DNA from: Chromera velia
Lineage: Eukaryota; Sar; Chromeraceae
Reading direction: 5' to 3'
DNA length: 45,415 nucleotides
Assembly (NCBI GenBank): GCA_018398765.1
Contig: JAHBMJ010000223.1
Location: forward strand, 16,500 to 61,914
Shown: positions 10,158-18,975 of the stretch, piece by piece
How positions within the stretch are numbered: position 1 is the stretch's first letter
How the letters are laid out: every line of letters starts with the position of its first letter
Notes under the pieces: model-generated
Told to the model about the DNA's origin: nothing
Database searches by the model: none
Seen by the model: the letters and a program-made list of their open reading frames with translations, nothing else
Translations under genes and position numbers: made by a program

Positions 10158-11415
10158 TGTGCTTAAAGGTCCTCTCCTCTACTCTCTTCTCTTCTCTCCT
10201 CTTCGCCTCTCCTTCCGTGTGATTGAGCACCGAAAGAAATCAGGAGATGCAATCACTTTCTTCATGCAGCCTGCCCGGCACAACCCGAATTGTCCCATGC
10301 ACCCTCTCGGTCGGTCTGTTGCGGCCACCAAGCCTGAATGCCTGCCTGCCTGCCTGCCTGCTACCTGCCTGCCTGCCTGCCTGCCTCAGCGCTCCTCTGC
10401 CCCGCCCCGTGCCTGTCTTCCTCCCGTTCTTCCTGAAGATTACTGCGACGAAATTATCTGTCTGTCTCTCAAAACGGAATTTGGGGGAACGGGAGGCAAC
10501 GCGGGGGGGGGCATCCATCGAAGCCTGCCTACATGAATGATGTCAGACACACGGATTCCTGGCACACGGCATCAGTGTGGACTCAATTAACCAATCTGAA
10601 TCACCATCCACCTTCATGTCGGTGTGCGTGTGCGATTTTTCAGCTGTCTATCGGAAGGTCCTTCTTCATGCACATTCTCCTAACAATCCTCAGGCCCCTG
10701 CAGTGACCCACCCACCTTCACGCTCGTCCATGCATCGAATTTGGCTCTCTCCTTCTGGCTGAACATGCCCGGCCTCTTCCCGGTAACATCTCCGCTGGTC
10801 GCCTGCTTGTAGTATCTGCATGCAATCATTGATTGTGTCGACAACAGACGTGTCAAATCCCAATGAATGAATGCATGCACAGCTGGTCTCTTTTGAGCAA
10901 ATTGAAAAGACATTCTTCATCATGGAGCTGCCCTCAGAGATGCTCAGAATTCTTTGTAGTTGCATTCTCCTGAGCATTCAACTTGACTTGCCACAGCCCG
11001 GCTCCGATTCCAAAATCATTCCCTTCATCTGACATGAGCCTGAGAGTCCACACACATGCAGGGTGCGTCCCATGCTTCGCGCTGATCGTCGGAGTCGCTG
11101 TGGGCCGCACGTCTGTGGGTTGACTGTCAGGGTGAAGGAACGGGAATGAATGAAACAACGTGTTTCTGTCTGTTTGATGAAGATGCACAAGGAAGAACCG
11201 GGAGAAAAAGAGAATGCGAGTGAATGTGTGTTATCATCAATATAATCCACCAGTGATGTGCACGTATCCTCTTGAGAGGCGTCTCTGAGAGGGAGAGAGG
11301 CACACCCCCTTACTCACCCACTCACTCACTTGTAGAGCTCTAACAGCTGCGTGTTGGAGGCAGACTTGAAGGTCTTTGCGTGAGCCGCAGCCTCCTCAAA
11401 CGCTTGGTCGGCCAT
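9157..11415 (-). CDS. Acyl-CoA-binding protein (ACBP) with C-terminal extension, four exons
   Basis: ACBPs bind long-chain acyl-CoA esters in the cytosol and ferry them to lipid enzymes. Exons on the minus strand are 11415-11330, 10815-10716, 9914-9838 and 9460-9157. All junctions are GT-AG and phases agree (2, 0, 2), giving 188 aa. Exon 1 reads MADQAFEEAAAHAKTF and then LLELYK. Exon 2 carries the family signature YYKQATSGDV, KRPGMF and AKFDAW, with the Tyr and Lys that contact the CoA nucleotide. Exon 3 gives GLDTATAKKKYVETV, matching the last helix. The standard domain of about 86 aa ends near residue 88. Exon 4 adds a charged, probably helical tail (PIREELMKCHLERFEARLV). Its last 30 residues come from pyrimidine/purine-biased DNA and end in a hydrophobic run, so the true 3' end may be an unseen splice near 9260 rather than the stop at 9157. 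The ACBP call is strong; the C-terminus is less sure. Confidence 0.85.
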
Positions 11416-12415
11416 GGCTCAGTGTGTCAGCCGGTTTGCGTGAAGCAGAGGCAGACAGAGGTAGACGGTCTGCAGATGAGAGACGTCTTCGTCTTGAGGG
11501 AGAGAAAGAAAGACAGCTCGACGATCGCCCTCTTGAGTGCCCAGACGGAAAGAAAGAAATATTCTCCTGCTTCCCTCCAAATGGATCTGACGGGTCTTCC
11601 GATCGGAGCAAAGGGAAGGAGGGGAGCCTGGTCAACCTCTAAAGAAGAATCAGGTGACCTTGCTTGTAGGAAAATATGAAATGGGCAAACGAAGATGGAC
11701 CTACCACTCGAGAGCGTCTAGCGCTTCTGGCAAAGGCATATGTTAATGTGTGTTCCCGTCTGCAGTGTGCAACTGGCAATTGTGCGATCGAAGTCTCGAA
11801 AACAAGCGTTCAAGAGGAGGCAGAATGGACTAATTAATGGAGATATGATGGAGATGAATGGATCGAGGCTCTTCAATGTATCTTCGCAATTCTTCGCATG
11901 CATGGCCCGCGCGCATTCGCGGCGCGCGCTCAGACCTTGCATCTCCTTGCTCCTGCGAAATATCTCCTATTATATGATCATTTATGATCTCCTCATCTCT
12001 CTTGCATGCATCGCGTGTGTGGAACTTCGATCATAATTAGTGGAAAAAATGTATGTCAGAAGAAGCTGTAAGATGTGCCATGCTTCATTTCGAAGCGGAC
12101 CCAGTGCCACCATTGTGTTACTGACAATTGCAGTGCAAATAGTCGGCGTCTCCGGGTCGTCCGTCTCCTTCAGCCCTAACCTCTAAAAACTGCTCGAGGG
12201 CTTTTCCTTGGTTTTTCTCACGACAGCTTTGGGGTCTTGCGTGCTCTCCCCGTGGGTCTTCGGGTCTTCGGTCACTCTTCAAGCAGTCCATTTTGAGTGC
12301 CGAAAATCTAGCACAAGAGAAAAGAAAAGGTGGTATTGAAAGAACACGGACACAGTCTCAGTCTGCGTGCGGATCCAAAAGAACATAAAAGAACAAGGCC
12401 TCGTGAGACGACACG
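11416..12415. other. Intergenic region between divergent ACBP and methyltransferase genes
   Basis: One kilobase separates two start codons pointing away from each other, so both promoters should be here. ORFs at 11376-11679 and 11740-12036 have no recognisable features. Nothing else is supported. Confidence 0.4.
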
Positions 12416-12781
12416 ATGACGACAAGTCTCGATGAGCTTTACGTCTGCTCAAGAGATTTTGAAGTACTCGGTGCGGGTCACGACTGTAAGATAACTTTGG
12501 TGCTGAGAGATGATCGAGGAGGGACTGGCGGAGACGGAGACGGCGACAAGGGGGGTGCAGCCGTTCCCGTTGGACAGATACAGAGACACAGAGATGCTGC
12601 AGGGGGAGGGTTTCTTGCTGAGAGCGTCGCGATCGCATCCGAAAAGGACAAAAATGATCTGACCGGGTGCGAATTGTGGAGTGGAGCATCGGCGGTCAGC
12701 GGTTTTGGTTCTGCTCTCCCCCTCCCTCTCTCTTTCTCTCTCTTCTTATCACTCTTTCTCTCCAGGGTGGTGCGTGCTTGC

Positions 12782-12822
<41 letters not shown>

Positions 12823-12972
12823 TCACTCTCTCTCTCTCTCTTTCTCTCTCTTCGTATCACTCTTTCTCTCCAGGGTGGTGCGTGCTTGCGTCTCTCTCTC
12901 TCACTCTCTCATTCTCTCTCTCTCTCTTTCTCTCTCTTCTTATCACTCTTTCTCTCCAGGGTGGTGCGTGCT

Positions 12973-13024
<52 letters not shown>

Positions 13025-13599
13025 TATGTGTGTGTATGTGTGTATGTGTGTGTGTGCATGTTTTGCTCTGTATGGCGTGAGGATAGCATATTGCAAAACT
13101 TTCATTTATTTCTGTCCGCTGCTCTCGTCCATTTGTCCTTGCAGTGTCTGCTGCATTTCCTTTTAAACAGACACGCGACTGGAAGAAGGGTGGGTGATGA
13201 GGGCATGAAGGCAGATGGTGGTGATGCGGGTGATGCAGAGCAATCTGTGGAGGAAGGGAGGGGAACCCCAGGAACAGCAAAGGGGAAAGGAAGAGGGAAG
13301 GGGGGCAACCCTCTGGTTGCGTGTGCACGGGTGCTTGAGTTGGGCTGTGGTCTGGGGCTGTGTGGAATGGTGGCGGCCTGCATGGGTGCGTGAGTCGATA
13401 TTCTTGGTTTGTTGTTTCTTGGATTCATCTCTATGTATTTGCTTTGTGTCTCCGTGACTTTTCTTCGTACCGCTTGTCGATTTCCTCGTATGCTGTTGTC
13501 CCTTTTTTTGTGCCCTTCATTTTCTCTTCCTTTCCCCTCTATTTTCTCTGTCTCTCTTTTTTTTTGTCGTTCCCTGTTTTCCCTGTTTTGCGTTCTTTC

Positions 13600-13636
<37 letters not shown>

Positions 13637-14875
13637 GGGTGGGTGGCTGCATGCATGGGCACTTGATTGTGAGATCGGTCATGGATGCATGCAGGTGCGA
13701 AGACGGTGTTGCTGACGGATGCCAATCGGACGGCTCTTCACCTGTGTCGCCTTTCTGTAGAGACCTTCTCCTCCTCAAATAGGACAACCGGGGAAGCGAG
13801 AGAGGAAACCTCTACAGCCACAGACGAAAAACGTGTGTCTGAGGAGGTCGCACTTCACGTGTGCGAACTTGAGTGGAGCTCTTCATTTAACGTTGAAGGC
13901 TTCATCAGACGGGAGGCCAGGAAGGGAAACACCAACTTGAGTCTGGGAACAGTCCCAAACTCGGAAGAGACTGCACTGACGGGGCCCCAGGAGTTGACGA
14001 CTATCAGCGAATGGGGCGGTTTGTTTGACGTCCTCATGGCGTCTGATGTTTTGTACGCGCACAGCGCTGCCACTGCCCTGGCGTGCACTTTGACTGCACT
14101 CCTCAAACGGTGTGTGTGCGAAAGGGGGGGAGGGGCGGTAGGGTCTATCTCGGGCGTTTCGAATGTTGACAGAGACAGTGGGGGGAGTGCTGCACTGGCA
14201 TATGCAGCTCGGAGTCCGTTTGCAGTAGTGAGTCATGAAAGAAGATACGCCCTTGTTTTGTTTGACGATTCCGGATCGGAGTCGGAGAGCGACCCTGAGA
14301 GTGTGAGGGAGGGGACAGGGGAAAAGAGAAAGGGAAGAAGAAAAAAGGGAAAGCGGAGACGCGCTGTGAAGGAGGATAGCGATTCCGCTCTGCTGACTTT
14401 CCTTGAAACTCTGAATAAACAAACGCCCAAGGTCTCCTGGGCATGTGTGGAGATGAGGAGGAAGCCGGGAGTGGAAGGCAGGAACCGAGGCAGAGACAAG
14501 CAAGCAGCTTCCAGTAAAGATGATAAAGGCGACACTGAAAGAGTCCCGATTAGGCCTGATTCAGATCCGATTCGAATGAATGTCGATGAGTGGTTTTGCG
14601 TCTCCCTGACAGACTCCGAGACTCCGGACAGAGACTCTGAGTCTCTCTGTGGTTCCTCCTCAGAGCGACTGGTGGACAACGAGAATGGGAAGATGGAAGG
14701 GAGTCCGTCAGGGAGCTTGTTCAATGCCGAAAGAGAAAGAGAGAGACGTGCTCGAGCTGTGTCTGCCCTCCCTGAGGGCACCCACTGTCTTCTCTTGCTT
14801 TCTGCATCTCCTGAAGACCTTGATAATATCTTAGCCCAAGGGGGGTTTGATGAACTTGATTTCGAAAAATATTGA
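12416..14875 (+). CDS. Class I SAM-dependent protein-lysine methyltransferase-like (METTL21/FAM86 type), three exons
   Basis: This family transfers methyl groups from SAM to lysines of translation factors and chaperones. Exons are 12416-12694, 13145-13385 and 13695-14875 (phases 0 and 1), giving 566 aa. Exon 1 ends in LWSGAS, and exon 2 starts CLLHFLLN, together matching the LWxGAxxLxxFL block before the fold. Motif I, VLELGCGLGLCGMVAA, lies near residues 156-171, followed by TVLLTDAN with the acidic residue at about 182. FDVLMASDVLY at about 284-294 is the family's post-II block. A Ser/Glu-rich insert separates these blocks. After them a very long Lys/Arg and Ser/Glu low-complexity region, including a KRKGRRKKGKRRR nuclear-signal-like run, precedes a C-terminal strand pair (GTHCLLLLSASPED). 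Only about 250 residues are fold; the rest is linker. The donor after SGASA is the least certain junction because intron 1 is repetitive. Confidence 0.75.
12726..12977 (+). repeat. Triplicated CT-tract plus splice-acceptor cassette in an intron
   Basis: The string TATCACTCTTTCTCTCCAG followed by GGTGGTGCGTGCTTGCG occurs three times, with CAG ending at 12765, 12873 and 12959. Each copy is preceded by a long CT tract. Each is a textbook 3' splice site followed within 20 nt by a donor-like GTGCGT. The copies differ by almost nothing (TTCTTATC versus TTCGTATC). Confidence 0.9.
12975..13058. repeat. TG microsatellite in methyltransferase intron 1
   Basis: A (TG)n array with later TATG interruptions directly follows the third cassette. 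A second, shorter TG array (about 13603-13631) lies in intron 2 of the same gene. Confidence 0.9.
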
Positions 14876-15443
14876 GTATGACAGTGAATGATTGACTCGA
14901 TTATGCATACCAATGTAGTAAAATGAAAACGTGAACAGGATTTGCTACATGGAAATCACCTTTAAATATGTCCATCTTTTAATAAAGCTTATATACGGTT
15001 GGCTGGGTGACCTGGGTCGATCTGCTCAGAGCTAATTTTTAACGGTGTAGGCTTTAATTTTCATAAAATTATATTATATACATATATATTCTTTTCAATA
15101 TATATCCTGTATAAAAGTCGAAGGCTTTTAGGGTTTAAAATTCTCCACTTTTTGTTTGTCATGTTTAGAGTTCCACAAAGCTTTTTTGGAGGTATATCCT
15201 TGTGTAAAAAAAAATATTTAGGAAATTATAGAAGTTATTTTTTCGTTTTTTGACGAGAACGTGTACACAATCATAAAAAAGACGAAGAAAAACAATTTCC
15301 TAGACAAAAGGATGTCAAAGCAGCTCAACGTATGAGCAGAGTCAGTAATGAAACCCTCTTCTAAACGGCAATTGACTAGATAACTGAGTACGTGGTCAGA
15401 GGGTCTAACTTATATATGTATAAACAAACAACTGTCAAGAATT
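14876..15443. other. AT-rich intergenic DNA upstream of the LTR element
   Basis: The composition turns AT-rich just after the methyltransferase stop, with TATATA and long A/T runs at 15070-15110 and 15200-15300. No ORF or repeat family is recognisable. An LTR element inserted at its right border. Confidence 0.5.
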
Positions 15444-15915
15444 TGTGGAGTCCTACCCTGTGGCGCCGCCCTCTGGACCCTCGCATGCGCTATATCTAAA
15501 TGAGCCCGCGTGCCGACACCAGGCTCCGCCGCCGCGCTTTGTTTCGTACGTGTCGCGCGCGTCGATCAAAATTGTTGAAATCGATCGAGTCTGACCTTCG
15601 TATTCAAGCATGCAACATGTTACTCAAGCAACGGATAGCATCGTTTGAGTCTGATGTCTGTTTACCATAGATCAAGAGAGCTCTAGAGTCTGAGAGAGAG
15701 AGGAATGAGCAGAAACCGTATATGATAGAATGAATCTAGCTGATTGGAATACCAGATCGCGCTAGAACTTAAACTGATGTAGGGACAAACCTTCTGTAAA
15801 CTGTTGCCTGACTGAGTGTTGCTCACATTCCTTCTCTAAATCTTCCTAAGGTTCTTATCCTCGCTTTACCTTCTGTCTGGACGCCATAAGATGGCCGGAC
15901 AGGAGGGATAAAGCA
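15444..15915 (+). repeat. 5' LTR, 472 bp
   Basis: Left copy of the terminal repeat. It differs from the right copy at about 21 positions, of which about 20 are transitions. A CpG-rich stretch (CCGCCGCGCTTTG, then GTCGCGCGCGTCGATC) lies about 90-145 bp in, and GGCCGGACAGGAGGG marks the 3' end. Confidence 0.9.
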
Positions 15916-15936
15916 TTGTGGTGAACGCTTAGCTCG

Positions 15937-16497
15937 ATGAGTGTCGACTCTCGTGTAGCTTCTGTGATGGAGATCAGATCTTCCTTTTGCACAACAGTTG
16001 AAAGCCGATTGCAACGATACGGGCACGGTCAAGCAAAGACCGTGAGTAGGGGAATTCAGTGTCCCCTTGCGTCCCAAGCTGCCCGGAGCCCTCTTTTCGA
16101 AATCATTGTGGTGGACTGGGAACTCGGGGTGGCGTTCCTGATTGGAGAAGTGGATCGGAGACCTCTGCATGCATGGAACCGATCGTGGAGATGTTGGTTG
16201 GTGTTGCTTGGACTTTCGAGTGACTCCGTCTCACGGAGATTGCCGTCTACGAGTACATCACAAATAAAACGGCCAGTAGATTGCTTCTTTTGCTTGCTGT
16301 TCTGTGAGTGTATGACTAGTTCTGTACCTGATCGATCGGAACCGGCGTGTGCATGTCCGGCGTTGACTCTGCTGTTTGCTGCGTACGTGTCTGCACATGA
16401 ACGACTGTCCGCATATGGTCTGACTCTGTCAGGTGGTGTGTGCGCTTATTCATGGTGGTTGGCACCTTTGTGCGATAATCCTTTTGCGTCGAAATGA
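15937..16497 (+). CDS. ORF inside the LTR element, 186 aa, unknown
   Basis: The longest open frame in the element starts 21 nt after the 5' LTR. It has no Gag zinc knuckle, protease DSG/DTG or polymerase motif and no obvious domain. It may be a remnant leader ORF or chance. I would not treat it as a functional protein. Confidence 0.2.
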   Translation: MSVDSRVASVMEIRSSFCTTVESRLQRYGHGQAKTVSRGIQCPLASQAARSPLFEIIVVDWELGVAFLIGEVDRRPLHAWNRSWRCWLVLLGLSSDSVSRRLPSTSTSQIKRPVDCFFCLLFCECMTSSVPDRSEPACACPALTLLFAAYVSAHERLSAYGLTLSGGVCAYSWWLAPLCDNPFASK

Positions 16498-17478
16498 TGC
16501 GAAAGATATGGGCGCTTAGCAGGAGGCTGAGTGTGCCACGGCCCTACAACCACTCCATCCATTGTGTACATACACACATGAAGTCGTCGGGACTCCCCTC
16601 CAAAAGAGCAGAGCTGAGAAAGTTCTTTCTGCTGCAAAGTGACACGCTGTCGGAAGCCGAGAAGACTCGCACTTTCGATCTTAATGTTGAGCCAGGAGGC
16701 ATTGGATGTATTTGATGCCCCTGAGGGAACGGCAGGCCTGAAGTACGAAAAGTCAAGTGTGTGACTGCTGCCGCGTGGTCGGGTTCCCCTATGATGAGTT
16801 GGTAAACCCCGGTGGCACCGTTCCTCTCGACTGACAGTGAGAAGGTGGAAGGATTTGAAGCTGGTGATGGCTGCTCATGAAGTAAACGATCGAACAATCA
16901 GAGCAATGCACCTCAAGGAGTGAGGTCATGACAGAGTGTTCTGAAGTCACTTGGTTTGGCATGGTAGCTTAGTGAGAACGAGGATGGCCAACACAGAAAC
17001 AAGCTTTCAGGAAGCTATGAGTAGAGCAGTGTGTAGCTGCACCCTTTTCTTTTCTCTTCATCCCTTTGTAGCTGCTAACAATTCGATGACGCTGAGTTAG
17101 ACGCATGCACATGGCCGTCGTACTCCCGAACTGGCTGGTGCTGGAGACCCACGACTTCGATCGAGTCTTCCGATCGACAACATACACACATGGTGGACAA
17201 GTGCTCTTATTGGTACCATCAGTATCTGCGTCGCATACCTACGTCTGGGTGATCTTGGACTTGCGAGCATACCTTATACATCGTGGCGCTTTGAGATCGT
17301 TCTAATTCACGTGGCGCCCCGGCCCTTGAATATTTTGACATAGATGCCATCGAGATGGAGTTCTCGGAATTCTAACAACATCTATGGTGACTTGGATAAG
17401 ATCTATTGTGGGCATTGAAGCGCATGCTTGGTCTTTTTATTTGTTGATCGTGAGGACGCGATTTTTTTGTCTGTGGCC

Positions 17479-17486
17479 GGGGGGGA
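17479..17486 (+). other. Polypurine tract of the LTR element
   Basis: GGGGGGGA followed by TC, then the TG that opens the 3' LTR. This is the usual site and composition of the plus-strand primer of an LTR retrotransposon. Confidence 0.75.
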
Positions 17487-17488
17487 TC

Positions 17489-17960
17489 TGTGGAGTCCTA
17501 CCCTGTGGCGTCACCCTCTGGACCTTCGCATGCGCTATATCTGAATAAGCCTGCATGCCGACACCAAGCTCCGCCGCCGCGCTTTGTTTCGTACGTGTCG
17601 CGCGCGTCAATCAAAATTATTGAAATCGATCGAGTTTGACCTTCGTATTCAAGCATATAACATATTACTCAAGCAACGGATAGCATCGTTTGAGTCTGAT
17701 GTCTGTTTACCATAGATCAAGAGAGCTCTAGAGTCTGAGAGAGAGAGGAATGAGTAGAAACCGTGTATGATAGAATGAATCCAGCTGATTGGAATACCAG
17801 ATCGCGCTAGAACTTAAACTGATGTAGGGACAAACCTTCTGTAAACTGTTGCCTGACTGAGTGTTGCTCACATTCCTTCTCTAGATCTTCCTAAGGTTCT
17901 TATCCTCGCTTTACCTTCTGTCTGGACGCCATAAGGTGGCCGGACAGGAGGGACAAACCA
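17489..17960 (+). repeat. 3' LTR, 472 bp
   Basis: Right copy of the terminal repeat, the same length as the left, with no indels between them. Where the copies differ, this one has T or A against C or G in about 14 cases. Examples are GAGTAG against GAGCAG and CATATAACATATTA against CATGCAACATGTTA. Confidence 0.9.
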
Positions 17961-18975
17961 AATAGTAATTCTCATATTATTTTTCTAAACATTTTTAATT
18001 GTAGTTTGCATATATGCATTCGTATGCATAATGATTGTCTTCGTCTTTTTCATACTAGTTTTGTTCATTTACTTCCTCATTCAAACCCACTCATAGGCAA
18101 ACATTGGGCAAACACCATGTCACATTTGCTCTCATATTTTGCGCCCGTACGTCGCACGCGTCTCTCCGACTCTCTCGTCGACGCGCGTGCGCGATGAGAG
18201 CGCTTAGACCGCTTTCATGCAGGGAAAAAAAAATCAAAAATGAAAAAGAAAACCGTATGAAAACCGTACATGCATGCAGATTCATCCATGCATATATATG
18301 ATCGATGCAAAGGGTGCAGGGCTGATCGAATGGTCACATCATGCACAATTGAAGGGCCAGAGCATATATAGTCACTCGTGTCTTCGCAACAGTTTCCATT
18401 TGCTCGGTCTGTGTTCGTTTGCTGGTGCAGAATCCCTCTTGCACTCGCCTCTTTCGAGCCGTGCTTCCCCTTTCTGCTTGAGAGGTGCAAACGCTTTCTG
18501 TCTGGCTGCTCCGCCTTGCCAAACCTTGGAGCATCGTGGAGCCGGATTCTGTCAGACTGGCATCTGCGCAACATCTGTCTGTGTTCATCTGCGAGTGCCA
18601 AAACGTCATCACTCTTACCTTCGCAGATCTGCCTTCAACTTTCCACTGGAGGGAAAGGCAGGACACAGGTACGTTCAATGAAAGTCAAAGCCGGTTCAGA
18701 ACGTCAATCGGTTTTCTTTCGAATTTGTCTGACCTTTGTAGTACAGCAAGCACTCTTTATAAACAGGCCGTCCATTGCTCTGACTGAGAGAGGAAGGATA
18801 TCGGCATCCGTGTGATCCTGTACACACGATACGAACACATACCACACAAGCGCAGATTCTATTGAATTTCCGGTTTTGCATCAGAAGATTTTTTCACGAG
18901 GCATTCTTGTTGCGCCTTTCTTCCTGCTTGCAGGAACCTCATACATATTGATTTATTCATCGATCTGTCTCAAAA
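17961..18975. other. Intergenic DNA upstream of the ankyrin genes
   Basis: An AT-rich first 100 bp gives way to ordinary sequence with overlapping ORFs on both strands (18215-18815) of which none looks convincing. A strong acceptor-like CCTTTCTTCCTGCTTGCAG near 18922-18940 just before the ankyrin start suggests a spliced 5' leader exon. Confidence 0.4.

Larger units (their letters stand above)
15444..17960 (+). mobile_element. Non-autonomous LTR retrotransposon
   Basis: Two direct repeats of 472 bp (15444-15915 and 17489-17960) start TGTGGAGTCC and end in CA, flanking a 1573-bp interior. A polypurine tract, GGGGGGGA, sits at 17479-17486 just before the right repeat. A possible primer-binding site starting TGGTGAACGC lies 3 nt inside the left one (15919). 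The interior has no reverse transcriptase, integrase, protease or Gag motif in any frame, so the element could move only with enzymes from elsewhere. The plus strand is set by the PPT position. Flanks are GAATT on the left and AATAG on the right. At best a degraded 4-bp duplication (AATT/AATA) is seen, in line with an old insertion. Confidence 0.85.

Noticed and set aside
15937-17305. Possible reverse transcriptase, integrase or Gag in the LTR element interior
   Set aside because: No catalytic motif in any frame, and the interior is only 1.57 kb; the element is best seen as non-autonomous.
18215-18815. Overlapping ORFs of 100-145 aa on both strands upstream of the ankyrin gene
   Set aside because: Neither strand shows a domain or coherent exon structure; several frames are equally open.
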